A program made the translations under genes and the position numbers. The notes below the pieces were generated by a model, which saw only the letters and a program-made list of their open reading frames with translations, was not told the DNA's origin and did no database searches. DNA of 64,000 nt from Lepidostoma basale (Eukaryota; Arthropoda; Insecta; Trichoptera; Lepidostomatidae): NCBI GenBank assembly GCA_022606425.2, contig JAHDVF020000211.1, positions 2,046,001-2,110,000 of the forward strand. The letters are read 5' to 3'. Each line of letters starts with the position of its first letter. Within the stretch, counting starts at the first letter, position 1. Shown here piece by piece: positions 31,375 to 42,884 of the stretch.

Positions 31375-31530
31375 AAATTAATAATGAAAATAGATTTAAT
31401 CCAGTAGAAATGAGATGTCTTCAACGAATGTGTAATAAATCAGTTTATGATAGAATGTTAAATGCAAATATAAGAAGTGAATGCAGTGCAAATTAAAGTG
31501 TTATGAACAAAATAATGAAAGGTTCAGTAA
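31375..31530 (+). mobile_element. LINE family A fragment
   Basis: AGTAGAAATGAGATGTCTTC and GAAGTGAATGCAGTGCAAAT; both ends lost. Confidence 0.6.
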
Positions 31531-31627
31531 AAGTCAGTCATTCTGCAACATTAGCGTGAATGATGAAAATTTGGAGCAAGCAAATTTTAATGATGAATTT
31601 ATAACTTATCTAAAATATAAACCAAAA

Positions 31628-32080
31628 ACCAACTAACTAACTAACCATCACGCCGTCTCCCCGAAGAAGAAAGAATGGACTGCCACCCTTTTCTTTCCTG
31701 ACATATTTCTCTCGCTTCCTCAACATTCATAGATCGTGTCATGCACGCGCGTCGATTTCTCTGACTCCTCACGTGGCCGACATACAATATTGGATTTATT
31801 TGATCGTGCCACGTTTTCCTAAGCCTTCCTCTATTTCTAGTTCCATTTACATCGTTACATATAGTTTTTTTTACCATTCTTTCTTCATTAATTCTTTCCA
31901 TGTAAACCATCTTAATGATCCTTTCGTTATTTTGTTCATAACACTATCATTCGCACCGCATTCACTTTTTATATTTTCACTCGACACTCTATCACACATA
32001 GATTTTCTACGCATTAGTCTAAGAGATCTCATATCTACTGCATTTATTCTACTTTCATCATTATTTTCCCAGTTTTAAGA
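31628..32080 (-). mobile_element. LINE family A, long reversed tail
   Basis: The minus frame at 31641-31910 reads [60 protein letters not shown]. Upstream blocks continue to 32080. The plus strand begins CTAACTAACTAACCATCACG. Confidence 0.85.
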
Positions 32081-32099
32081 TAGATTTTTGTTTATACTA

Positions 32100-32395
32100 C
32101 CCAAATATACAAACTCTTTATTTTTTTTTATTACTTTTTTTTTTTATGTACACAACAGGTCGTTTGGACCCAATTACTGTATACAATTATTATTTTTTTA
32201 GCTATTATATTGATTCTCGTGACATGTGATAGGTAGCCAATCTATCGCCATTTTATTGTCACTTGAATTCTACACCAGACCAAAGACAGTGTGACAATCA
32301 CACTGCCATCACCGGGAATCGAACCCAGGACCTTCGGCATGGAAATCAGAGCTTGTAACCACTCTGCCACTCTTCTACTTGCTCCAGATTTCACC
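32100..32395 (-). mobile_element. tRNA-derived SINE, most complete copy
   Basis: Minus strand: tRNA-like head (GGCAGAGTGGTTACAAGCTC A-box region, GGTTCGATTCCCGGTGATGG B-box), then TTTGGTCTGGTGTAGAATTC, ATGGCGATAGATTGGCTACC, CATGTCACGAGAATCAATAT and AACGACCTGTTGTGTACATA, with an A-rich 3' tail. About 295 bp; the internal polymerase III promoter looks intact. Confidence 0.8.
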
Positions 32396-32844
32396 ATTCA
32401 CGCTAATGTTGCAGACTGCCTAAATAAACCTAAAAATGGAATATGTCGTGAAATTGAAAACTCATGAAATTCGACTGTAAATATTTCTCGTTATTTGAGT
32501 AAATAATCCTGTTGATACTTTTAAAAATCGAACTGTTTTCTTTGTTTTGTAATAAATTTAATGGGAGAATATATAATTCCAGAAGAAAAACAATTATAAG
32601 GTTAAACTTGTATTGAAAAACGCGCCGAGAGAACGTTCTAATGTGCTATACTGCGTTTAAAACTGTCAATGTAACGTAATATGGCTGATCCGATATTTTT
32701 TTAACCGCCATTTCGACATTTAAGACAAGTAACAGGTTATCTATGGTCTAATTTTGAATTATAACATGGAACATGGTGTTATAATCAATTTGCTTTGAAT
32801 AATGTACGTAATATATAACGAAAACATTCATACAGACATATTTT
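32396..32844. other. AT-rich spacer
   Basis: Nothing recognised. Confidence 0.4.
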
Positions 32845-33405
32845 CTTACAACCTTGTTTTAAATGTATACAAATACTTGTAGACAAATACTGGATGTTAC
32901 CCATTGCGGATTAATCATTTAAGGATTGATTGTATCTCAATACAGACGAAGATGTAAATTGTTTTGGAAACAGAATATGGTGGCCGAGACGTTTACAGGA
33001 CTTATGACCTGTAATTGGTTGGGTTAAGCGATCGCCCTTCTTACGACCACCACGTCTGACAAATTTTTGAAAGACGTATAAATGCTACTATGTTGAGAAA
33101 CACTTCACATATTTTAGATCAATCTACACTAGCTTACATCTAATCTTAATAGATGGCGCTAGTGTAGATTGAACTAAAATATGTGAAGTGTTTCTCAACA
33201 TAGTAGCATATACACATCTTTCAAAAATTTGTCGGACGTGGTGGTCGTAAGAAGGGTGGAATGAGAAATGTTGTATTACATAAAGCGATCGCTTAACCCA
33301 ACCAATGACAGGTTATAAGTTTTGTAAATGCCTCGACCACCATATTCTGTTTCCAAAACCATTTACATCTTCGTCTCTATTGAGATTCAATTAATCCTAT
33401 ATATT
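32845..33405. mobile_element. Repeat O, complete palindromic (foldback) element
   Basis: Arms of about 220 bp (32921-33140 and 33155-33398) are inverted copies, from GGATTGATTGTATCTCAATA inward to AATCTACACTAGC and back. The short centre is TTACATCTAATCTTAATAGA. Identity between the arms is high with small indels. Non-coding; single-arm copies are at 26030-26350 and 26450-26555. Confidence 0.85.
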
Positions 33406-34034
33406 TTCCTGTTTCTTATCAAATAAGTTTTAAAATTTACATTCATGGCTACTCGTATTATTTTTATGTCGAAATATTGTGATGTGAATAAAAAAAATAT
33501 TAACAGTAGATTGTCTATTTTTGTTTGTATAATAATATTTTAAAATATTGAAACTTGTACGACCAGTTTCCATATGTAAATATAATACATATATGCTTTA
33601 TAATATAAATTAAACAATAATTTTCATATTTCTAAGAACTCTCATGACAAGAGTATTTCTCGGTGTATTTTAGTGACGAAATCTCGCATGCATTCATATA
33701 CACAAATAAACCATCTGTCATTAGTTTTTCCCACCGAAAAAATGTTTCTAGATTTATAAAATAAATACTTAAAAAGTACCTATTTAAAAGATAATGCACT
33801 ATTTTAAAAATGGGGTAATATCTGCATTTTTAATGGCAAATTAATCTACAGGCTTTGATTATTGTATCGAAATGCTTAAAAAACTACTAATTGTGATTTT
33901 ACTTTTAAAATACAATATTAATGTAATATCCAATTTAAAAAGTGTCATATGATATTTTATTGATGCGTCTTCATCATGGCCCGACATTATATAGGTATGC
34001 TTTGAAGTTAGTTAGAAAGTTTCAATCCTGGGAT
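33406..34034. other. AT-rich spacer
   Basis: Nothing recognised. Confidence 0.4.
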
Positions 34035-34435
34035 TGGTTTGCAGCAATTTCTTCTATTGTTCTCTTCCATTATTCCCTGTCTTGTGCGGCTCTTTTGAAA
34101 TCTGCATATGATGAGCAGCGCACGTCCACCAACAGGTCCTCCAGGTACTCTCGGCGTGGGCGTCCCCTAGAGTTTGTCCCCTCGTTCATACCCTCCATTA
34201 TGGAATGCAAGAGGCCTTCTTGTCGTATTACATGGCCGATCCATCTTTCACGCCTTTCGGACAAGGTCCTGAGCAGGTGCCTTCCTCCTTCGATTCTTTG
34301 GAGAACCTCGTCATTTGAAATGTGGTCTCTCCAGGAAATTTCTAATAATCTTCTATTGGACCACATCTCAAAAGCCTCTAGTCACCGTTTATCTCTTTCG
34401 GATAGGCACCATGTCTCGCAGCCGTAGGTACATCA
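34035..34435 (-). mobile_element. LINE tail, family K relative
   Basis: The minus frame of 98 codons: MWSNRRLLEISWRDHISNDE, RHLLRTLSERRERWIGHVIR, GTNSRGRPRREYLEDLLVDV and SYADFKRAAQDRE. This is a standard LINE reverse-transcriptase tail. The forward 161-codon ORF opposite it is a shadow. Confidence 0.75.
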
Positions 34436-34829
34436 AGATACTCCATACAGGTAGCTTTGAAGTATGCAACAATAAATATAAAATTTTACATTTAATTATT
34501 ATTGTAAAATTGTTCGTTTTAGGCAAATAACATATTTAACTCTTTATAGAAAATATTTCTCGAAGTCGAATTTTGATACGAAATATATGCAAGGGAATGC
34601 TAGCACAAATTTTTAATATTTGGTTTATAGATATGTCTAAGTAAAAAGAAAATTACTCAGTTATTATCAATATTATCCAAGCAAAAAATATATATTATTT
34701 TGTAATTTGACACCTGAAAGAAAAGTGCCTAATTTCGTGTTGAAACTAATTTTAAATAAAGTTAAGTACTTCTTAGAATTATTTGGGTAGGCACCCACCT
34801 GCTCGATAGCTTAAAAAACGTAACACTCA

Positions 34830-35135
34830 AATCTGTAATTTGGAATCATGCAAATTCAAAATGCGTCACGGACCCGCTCCCGCGCTTTGTGCTCCGCGTC
34901 GCAGGGAAGAAAGGAAGCCGCGTTAGCGGGAATTTTGACTGCCGCTATCTATTTTGGGATTTCGTACCGAAGTAAGACGCAAATTTTCCACCTTGAAACT
35001 TTGCCAAGACATCGAACTGTGCGGCTGGAGTGAGTTTCGGCAGAACTTAGGTGGAATAGCCGGCGATAGGCGACGCGACGGGATGACGCGGGGATAATTG
35101 GCACAAGGAAAGGGCAAAAATTTGCAATGTTACGC
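34830..35135. other. GC/CpG-rich island without assigned gene
   Basis: GC rises well above the flanks (for example GGACCCGCTCCCGCGCTTTG, GGCGACGCGACGGGATGACG). Short frames exist on both strands (61-64 codons) without similarity to anything I know. Could be a promoter or first exon of a gene whose remainder is not visible. Confidence 0.35.
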
Positions 35136-36424
35136 ACAAAACAACAAGATGGATCAATAAGTGTTCTATATTATCTTAATTTAAATATATAGGAATTTAT
35201 TCTTCCTGTCTTCCGCCGACTTCACAATCGTTTGTACGAGTAAATATATTTTGTCAGAACCTGAAAATAAAATCAACGATAAATATTGTTCTCATTAAAA
35301 ATGGCAATGTTTTTTTTTACGGACATGACATATCAATAAATACAATTATATACCTTATGATACCTAGATTTATTCAGTTTGCGTACTTTTTAACCGACTT
35401 CTAAAAACATGGTACTTGTATAGAAATCGCCGTGTTGCCTAATATATGACTCTTTGAATAATGACTCTGTCGAGGCAGTGCCATCTTGACACTATAGCGT
35501 TATAACGTCAAGATGGCACTGGTCGAGCACTGTACGAGGTCAAAAATACTAATTGTTATAATTCATACTCAAAAAGTAAAGATCAACTGGCGTGGAGTCG
35601 TGGAGTCGGTCTACGAATATCACGCCAATATTAGATTGCCCATGATTAAAACTGAATAAGAAGATGAAATGAGGCAATTAATGATATTCCTTAATTATGT
35701 AAATAGACATTAATAAATACAAGTATATTTTTTAATGCAGGTCATAAATTATAAAAGAAAAAATAATTTAAATGTAGTCTTATTCCACTATTTTTTTTTA
35801 ATTCCGATCTGTTTCTGGAGCTCGTTGCCATCTTCTGGTGATTGATAATTCATCCATCATCCGACCAAAAGATGACAGCGAATTGCTTGGAATCTTCTGG
35901 CTTACAGGGGGGAAGAGAAGAGGAGCAGTGCCTGGATAGAGTTGTGGTAGGAGAAGCAATCATTTTGTAAACCGTTCGGTTGTTGAAATAGCTGTATACA
36001 TATGAATTATGAAATAATATTTTAGGTATATTTTCTTTATTTTCAATGAAATTCTACCGAGAAATTTCAATTATAATATTATAAATAGGCAAAACCCGCA
36101 TGTCGTCAAAAAAAGTACGATAATATTTTGAATACACGAGATTGAGAGAGGAATACCTGCTTCGATTCTCTCCGAAAGTAATTCGAAATACACACGATGC
36201 GTATGCCCGAGAACGTTTCAGAATTATTTTGAATTTTATTCTGATTATTGTTGTATGACAATAGTGTAAAATCAAAAGTATAACAATTTTATATGGTCAA
36301 TTGTGAAATTTTCAACATGGGTAAAAAAAAATTGCATTAAAAGTTTTTACTTATTACTGATTACGATTGTATAGTGAACCAAGATTTTAAAGGATAGATT
36401 TTTTTTTAATTAATTTTCAAGTAC
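35136..36424. other. Spacer with a small perfect hairpin
   Basis: Mostly unremarkable AT-rich DNA. 35476-35521 is a hairpin with 15-bp perfect arms (CAGTGCCATCTTGAC / GTCAAGATGGCACTG) around a 16-bp centre. The rest holds nothing recognised. Confidence 0.5.
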
Positions 36425-36725
36425 CTAATACGAATGAAAACGTCAGTTTTCTAGAAGTTTTATTATAATATATTTTATGGGAATGACATGTTTCGCCCTT
36501 CTAAGGCATTATCAAATGTGACGAAATTTCAGCTCGTTGCTGTTTATATACACTAGTAAATGAAGCAGAAATACTGGAAAGTGTTTCTTGGAACTCGATT
36601 TCTAGTACATATTAGCAAGGAGTTGAAATTTCGTCACATTTGATAATGCCTCAGAAGGGCGAAACATGTCATTCCCATAAAATATAATAAAACTTCTAGA
36701 AAACTGACGTTTTCATTCGTATCAA
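36425..36725. mobile_element. Foldback element with opposed, decayed hammerhead-like cores
   Basis: Inverted arms of about 100 bp: ATACGAATGAAAACGTCAGT on the left and ACTGACGTTTTCATTCGTAT on the right, both including TTCTAGAAGTTTTATTATA and the GTTTCGCCC segment. Each inner edge carries TTGATAA, GCC/GGGC, GAAA, CATG, TC in hammerhead order (minus at 36487-36515, plus at 36640-36670). The first C of the core is T in both, so activity is doubtful. The centre is ~90 bp, non-coding. Confidence 0.65.
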
Positions 36726-37109
36726 TTATTTAATATGGATTTTTACATCATTGTTCAAGAAACAATAAATAAATAAGTACTTATTGTGGGGAGTTCTTTT
36801 TTTGAAAAATCTTTCCTCGTGGAAAGATTGCGATGGTTCCTTAAGCATACGCGTGGCTAGAAGCAGTAATTACTAGACAGCCACTGCTCAGCGGGTCCAC
36901 TTCCGCGAATCGCAGAATTTCATGTGTTCATGCGGCCTCGATCTGGAAGAAGGAAAAGGTATTTTCGTATCCGAAAAATTTCCGGCACGTTTAATGCTCT
37001 TTTCCTTGTAAAAATATTCTTTGAACTCCAATTTACGTAGAAAATCATGTCTTAAAAGAAAATCATACACTCTTTTACTCTCGATTTTTTTTTACATCTT
37101 ACTTATTTA
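36726..37109. other. Spacer, nothing recognised
   Basis: A 60-codon minus-strand frame (36888-37070) has no recognised family. Confidence 0.35.
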
Positions 37110-37505
37110 CTTCGTATGGCCATACAAATCTTTAAGAGTTTTAGCCTACTTGATCATTTTCCTCCAAGCTCCTCGATCCTGCGCCTTTTTCTCCTAGCAG
37201 TCCGATTCCCTCAACCTAGCCAGATCAGCTAGAACATTATCCATTAGGCGCTGTCTAGGCCTTCCTAGAGGTCTTACCCCTGTAGGTCTAGACGCGTACA
37301 TGGTTTTGATCTCTCTGGTTTCAATGGCTCGACATACGTGCCCAATCCACGCTAGGCGACCGGTTCTCGCGGTGCTTGTATAAGGAGCTGCTGAGTCATC
37401 GTACGGATCTCTCGATTGGTCCTATGCCTCCAAATTCCCGCTGCAACACCAGGTCTGGATCCTAGGATCATTCTCTGGATCCTATTTTCTAAACCAGTAT
37501 TTTTT
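37110..37505 (-). mobile_element. LINE tail, family H
   Basis: Reverse complement of the 24560-24990 tail: GATCCTAGGATCCAGACCTG, CGGTCGCCTAGCGTGGATTG and TAAGACCTCTAGGAAGGCCT appear in order. The better preserved of the two copies. Confidence 0.7.
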
Positions 37506-37671
37506 TTTACCTCAAAAAGCTAAAAAAAAAATACTAAACACGTTTATTACTTATAAAAATTGTATTTGTGCTTTTACAATTATTTTTGCTTTGCTTTTAA
37601 CATCTAAATTAACAAGATATCAAATATCATAATTGAAAAAAGAGTATTGTATTATTTTAAGGGATTAATAC

Positions 37672-37825
37672 TTAAAAACTAACTAACTAACCATCGCGCT
37701 GATTCACTGGAGGGTTAGGCGGAGAGGATGGACCGCCACACTGTTCTGTCCTGAAAACCTCTCTAGATTCCTACACATTAATATATCGTAACATACACGC
37801 TCGTCGAGTTTTCCGACTTTAAGAT
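37672..37825 (-). mobile_element. LINE family A 3' end
   Basis: Plus strand AACTAACTAACTAACCATCG, then the reversed C-terminal block. Truncated. Confidence 0.65.
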
Positions 37826-37954
37826 TCCTAAAAAGGCCTAAATATTTCATTTTACATTTCATTTTAGTTCGTGTGTAAATTCTTAGATCAAACCTTATGT
37901 TTTCAAGTAAAGCATGGAACTGGTAAAATAAAGTTAACTATTGAATAAATGTGG

Positions 37955-38235
37955 TAGATTTTCATTTTCATTTCCATTTATTTTAATAAAAACCACAAAC
38001 ATTACATACATATAAATTCCAGATCGTTTGCAACTACATTATAAGAATTTATAAGAGAAGCATAAAAAAATTAAGCTTAAGAATTAGAAAGAATCATAAC
38101 ATTGATATTGCTTCCCTGAGGCAACTCACACTATCACGATTAGACAATAAGATCGCCCTACCCACGGGCATAACCATTGGCAGGTTGGTTCTGCAGCGCG
38201 GCAAATAAAACAGTCTGTGGTATTTATGACGAATC
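37955..38235 (+). repeat. Repeat L, copy
   Basis: AATAAAAACCACAAACATTA, GAATTAGAAAGAATCATAAC and GGCAGGTTGGTTCTGCAGCG; lacks the TCCGAGGCGACC block present elsewhere. Confidence 0.6.
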
Positions 38236-38864
38236 CCTTAGATCAGTGATTTCAAATTTTGGTATGAGAAATATTATCCAACAGTGATTGGATCGCTTGG
38301 GGGCGATCAATGATAAAATAATACCCCAATAGATCCTTAGCTTCGTAAAACCTAGTTGTATTAGACAACTAATTACAATAATTGAAAATGAAAATGTTTC
38401 ATACCCCTTAATCAAATTAGTACACGATTAAAAATACGACAATGGGTCTAAAAATGTTGGAACCGATGATCTCAGATTATATGCACAATAGCACTGCTAT
38501 ATCTTCCTTGTAATGCTCTATAGATACGAGGGCTAGACGTTCGACATTGTCACAGAAAACCACATCACTGCTTGCGAGATGTAACACCACAAAAGAATGC
38601 TAAGCATCTCATACAGATCTCAGAAAAAATCTTGATGAACAAGTATAAATAGTTAAGTGTTTTTGACGCCGATGATGAAGAAAATAAAATATTCTGGATC
38701 TATCAGTCAAGACTCCTGAAGTTCACGAGGAGATGGTAACGTCAGAATTCTGTTAACATCTAAACATCGACTATTTTCTTGATTACACCAATAAACTGGA
38801 TCAACAATATTCGAAAAAATAGGTAGGGAACAAGTATATTTTTAAAATTTAAGTCATATGATTA
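38236..38864. other. Spacer with a possible hAT fragment
   Basis: 38248-38470 begins CAGTGATTTCAAATTTTGG and ends TGTTGGAACCGATG, reminiscent of the hAT MITEs here, but no convincing 8-bp duplication could be matched. Nothing else recognised. Confidence 0.35.
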
Positions 38865-39110
38865 AGACAATTAGAAATGGAAAATGAACATTTTAATGAT
38901 GGGGAAGACTGAGAAGACGCTACTGGAGAGATCATGTGGAAAGAGCATGTTCTGAAAGAGTGATAAATATAGCAGCAAATAAAGATCCAACAAGAAATCG
39001 ACCTGCAGGAAGACCACCTAAAAGATGGCGAGACAGTTGGACATCTGCATCCCAAGAACAGGCTCCGAGAAATAAGAGGACACAGTCCTAAATAAAGCAG
39101 AAGAAGAAGA
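38865..39110 (+). mobile_element. LINE tail, family D, with (AGA)n end
   Basis: Frame RLRRRYWRDHVERACSERVI, then RPAGRPPKRWRDSWTSASQE, followed by a GAAGAAGAAGAAGA tail. Confidence 0.75.
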
Positions 39111-40000
39111 AGAAAAACATTTTAAATAAATTATAAATAAAGGGTATTTTTAGGTAGGTGCCTACTTATAAATTTTATGAATTATGAATTTACGTAGGTA
39201 CCTCCTTATGAATTTTGAATAATGAAATTGTGTTTTAGTGAGGCGGGTTATTGCGCCCGTATTGGTCTCTAAACTCGACTAATTTTAGGCCCGACATTTT
39301 GGATTTAAGCCAAACACAGCACTGAAAGAACACCCGATCATGAACTGGCTGTCTGATGACATGTACAAGTGCAAAATACTTTGATTTATGGTTAAGCATT
39401 CAGTTTTCGTGCATAATGGAATTCTTATACCGATTCTTATGTTTGCGGAAACATATGGCAAAATGGAATCAATATAATCATCAGGCTTAAGAGGAATAGT
39501 CACAAAAGCTGAACCTCCGTAAGACAGATGATCGGAGCATAATAGAAATTTTGCCTTTCAGATTATTGTAGAGTAAATTTTAAAAAAATCATTGTGCTAG
39601 TTTGGATACATGAAAGTCATATGATAAAAGCACGACATCAAAGAAGACTAAGGAAATTATATTATAATATGAGCAATTCATTAAAACATTTAATAGTCAT
39701 CCAAATAAGGGATCGATATATTCAACTTCAACATGAACACAATCATCGGGTGTTCCTCATATCTAGGTCTATATTTAGGTCTGCGAAGGACAATCTTTCA
39801 AATCAACTATGAGTAAGAACACAATATTAATTAAAAGAAAGTCTATACCCTTTACATCGATTTGATGCACACTGTAACGCTGGAGTTATTCAACAAAATA
39901 GTAATATTTTTTTGTTTTTGTGAAAATAATTTTTTGGTAGCCTTTTTTTCCTGGACCAAAATAAAATAACATCTTTCAACTTTGAAATGTCACCATGTCA
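39111..40000. other. Spacer with a short repeat J piece
   Basis: 39490-39535 carries the reversed repeat J segment (AAGAGGAATAGTCACAAAAG). 39845-39920 resembles the CTTTACATCGATTT extension seen beside the SINE. Otherwise nothing. Confidence 0.4.
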
Positions 40001-40004
40001 TCCA

Positions 40005-40265
40005 TTTCTTGGCGCTACATCCTGGTGTGGGACTTGGCCTCCTCCACAGCAGTCCTCCACTGATTTCTGTCTCTGGCCATCTCTCTCCATTCCCCAGCTC
40101 CCTCCATTTTCTCCCAATCTTCTTCCACGCAGTCCGCCCATCTTTTTCTCGGTCTGCCTCTTGGTCTCTTTTCGCGGGGCACCCATCTGGATATAATTTG
40201 TAATGTTCTACCATCTGGCATTCTTTCCACATGGCCAGCCCACCGTAGACGTTGAGACTCACAGA
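40005..40265 (-). mobile_element. LINE tail, family E
   Basis: Overlapping minus frames give ERMPDGRTLQIISRWVPREK, RPRGRPRKRWADCVEEDWEK and EEAKSHTRM, then the PGCSAKKW end. It matches 4972-5305. Confidence 0.75.
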
Positions 40266-40840
40266 AATCTCACTACTGTTTCATGGTTAATCAATTCTTC
40301 AAGTTCAAGGTTTCTTTTAATTCTGTAAGTTCCATCTTCCAGTCACCGTGTCAATGTCACCATGTAAACTGTGAAAAATATTTTATAATAAATTGTAATT
40401 GGATAGATCAATTATTATATAAATTTATAAATTTCTTATAAAAATTTGCTTGTGTACATTGACATGAAGTTATGAACGTTTGTCTATGACTAAAAATAAA
40501 TTACATATCTATATATTTCTATTGGCGTTCATCTATGACGTTTGATGTGACAACAATGGTAGGCTAACGTCAAATGTGACATTTAAATGTTTTTTCTTAA
40601 ATTTTACCACAATTGAAATTTGTGAATGATTTAATTACGAGAAAATCTTCATTTTTATTATAATGTTGTTTTGCGTGTTTCACGGCTCCTAAAAGTATCG
40701 ATAGTATTGATGAAAACATTAGTGCAAGTTTTGAGTTCCGCAATTATGCTGACAGTTGGCAATTTTCGAAATTCGATGACTAGAATTAAGTCTTGAAATT
40801 TTAAATTTAGAATTTAGAATAATAGCAGTTTTTTTCAACA
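40266..40840 (+). promoter_or_regulatory. Upstream region of the zinc-finger gene
   Basis: No TATA-like element at a convincing distance and no ORF. The region must contain the promoter and 5' UTR of the intronless gene at 40841 unless a 5' UTR intron exists; a start site cannot be placed from sequence alone. Confidence 0.3.
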
Positions 40841-41938
40841 ATGGAAGGGTGTAAAGAAACGGAGTCCGAATCGTTCGCTGAATCAAAGTTTACCATAAAA
40901 AGCGAACCTTTAGATTGGGACAGTCCCACGGATCATGAAAATAACAAGACGGAACTACTAAATCAGGGATTGGAGATTCCTTTGAAGGTGAAAATCGAGC
41001 CAGTTCATAGCGAAAGTGAAGAAGAGATTCCTTTGAAGCTCAAAGTCGAGCCGCCTCATAGTGAAAATGAAGAGGAAGAAAATGGACAATGTTCCACAGA
41101 TATAGAAGAATCAAACAGCGATATTAAGAAGGAGTCTCAACAACAGCCCCCTAAAGGCGAGTGTTCAACATGGCATATGGAAATGAACTTTCTTTGTGAT
41201 CTATGTAACACATATTTTACTACGAATTTACATTTAACTAACCATATGGACGCAGTGCATTCTAACGCTGTTTCTTATTCGTGTCCAATATGTGGAAAGA
41301 GTTTCTCGCTGAAGTCGTATTTAAACAAACACATTTTAACTCATTCCCAAGAAAGGCCATTTTCGTGTTCTATATGTGCTAAACGCTGTCTCCGAAAATC
41401 TGATTTAAAGAAACACACCTTAACCCACGAAGGAAAGAAACCGTTTTCGTGTTCGATTTGTAATAAACATTTTTCATCCAAACCTTATTTAGAAAGCCAT
41501 ATTCTAACTCACTCAGCAGATAGTTCGTTTCTGTGTTCGGTATGCAACACATATTTTTCTGCAAAATCATCTTTGACAAGACATTTATTCAGTCATTCAG
41601 ATGAAAAGCCATTTTGCTCGATTTGTAATCGATACTTTTCCACTAAACTAAGTTTAAAAAGTCATCTCTTAACTCACTCTGGGGTTAAACCATTTTCGTG
41701 TTCTATTTGTGATAAACGATGTTTTCGAAAAACAGAGTTAAAGAGACATATGTTGTCTCACTCTAAAAAGAAACCGTATTCTTGTGCGATTTGTGATAGG
41801 GGTTTCGGGGCGAAATTTAACTTAAAACGCCATTTATTAACCCATTCCGGTAGTAAGCCTTTCTCGTGCCCTACATGTTCTCGTAAATTTTCTAGACAAT
41901 CCTCATTAAAGAGACATTTAAACACTCACAAAACATAA
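40841..41938 (+). CDS. Nine-finger C2H2 zinc-finger protein, intronless
   Basis: 365 aa. The start ATG sits in CAACAATGG, a good insect context. Residues 1-112 are acidic and disordered, with four SUMO-type psi-K-x-E sites (K20 IKSE, K51 VKIE, K68 LKVE, K96 IKKE). Two near-copies of an EIPLKxKxEPxHSExEE block sit at 45-61 and 62-78. Residues 117-363 hold nine C2H2 fingers (C-X2-C-X12-H-X3/4-H); linkers often read THS.xKPFSC. The linker before finger 6 is one residue short (KPFCSIC). Fingers 3 and 7 have Cys where Phe is usual (KRC). Probably a nuclear DNA-binding regulator of the large insect ZNF expansions; target and orthologue unknown. The intronless structure may reflect retroposition or intron loss. 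AATAAA follows at 42046-42051. Confidence 0.9.
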   Translation: MEGCKETESESFAESKFTIKSEPLDWDSPTDHENNKTELLNQGLEIPLKVKIEPVHSESEEEIPLKLKVEPPHSENEEEENGQCSTDIEESNSDIKKESQQQPPKGECSTWHMEMNFLCDLCNTYFTTNLHLTNHMDAVHSNAVSYSCPICGKSFSLKSYLNKHILTHSQERPFSCSICAKRCLRKSDLKKHTLTHEGKKPFSCSICNKHFSSKPYLESHILTHSADSSFLCSVCNTYFSAKSSLTRHLFSHSDEKPFCSICNRYFSTKLSLKSHLLTHSGVKPFSCSICDKRCFRKTELKRHMLSHSKKKPYSCAICDRGFGAKFNLKRHLLTHSGSKPFSCPTCSRKFSRQSSLKRHLNTHKT

Positions 41939-42045
41939 AACATTTGTGGGATAAACTATTTTCTTGTACTTTATATGATTTGTGTCATATTTGGAATATG
42001 ATTTTACAAATAAATGTAATGTTATTGTGAATCTCTTTAACAAGC

Positions 42046-42051
42046 AATAAA
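42046..42051 (+). terminator. Polyadenylation signal of the zinc-finger gene
   Basis: AATAAA, about 110 bp after the TAA stop; the first good signal in the 3' flank. Confidence 0.6.
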
Positions 42052-42214
42052 TCTTATGAAATACATATTTACGGTCTTTTATTAAACATTGTAAATTATG
42101 ATCTTTATAATTTCAATAAAAAAAACACTTTCCGTAAATAAAAATGCGTATAAAGGGTTTAAAATAATGTTAAAAAACGCTAAGGAATTTGTTTATTCTG
42201 ATTTTGAAAATTTG

Positions 42215-42400
42215 GTTTGGTTCATGTGGTGCTCCTGTAATATTTGGAGATATTTCGTGTATAAGTGAATTGTTTTGGTCAATTTAATTGTTGCCGCACT
42301 TTATAATAGTTGATTGTGACACATAATACGTTTGTACTGTTTTGCTGTTAAAATTATATTAGTTTTTTCGTTTTTATAAAGAATTTTGACAGGTGTCAAA
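42215..42400 (-). repeat. Interspersed repeat R1, reversed copy
   Basis: Reverse complement of 17575-17765: GTTCATGTGGTGCTCCTGTA, TATTTGGAGATATTTCGTGT, CACTTTATAATAGTTGATTG, ATAAAGAATTTTGACAGGTG. Confidence 0.65.
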
Positions 42401-42884
42401 ATAAATTTTTCATTTGTTCCAATGACAATTTGAATAATTCCTTCAATATTATTTCAAAGTTCTTGCTGGTTAAGTGTCTAATTACAGCTAATTTAAAAAC
42501 GGTGGATACGTGTAACATAAATTAAATAAACACAAAAGTCCGGATCGTCCATGTCAACATGTGCAACATCGAAAAAAAAATTATGTGTTATTACATTATG
42601 TGCTAAATTAAAAAAAACGACGGATTCGTGGAACATAAATTAAATAGACAATGTGTGCACCATCTAAAAAGAACATTTTGTGTTAAATTATTTTTATTTT
42701 GTTATTTTATTTTATATCATTGTATTTTATATTATTTATTTTAGGTTTATTTTGTGGGTGTTGCACGATCAAAGTGTGCGCGGGAGATCATCTATCTATT
42801 GGTGGCGATGAGGTTCACAACCCATCACACCGCGTCTCCCGCGGAGCGAAAAGAGAAGGATGGAGTGCCGCATCAGTAAAAGTG
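42401..42884. other. Spacer, nothing recognised
   Basis: AT-rich, with a GC-richer end at 42780-42870 lacking features. Confidence 0.4.

Noticed and set aside
33942..34427. 161-codon plus ORF
   Set aside because: Antisense to a clear LINE tail on the minus strand.
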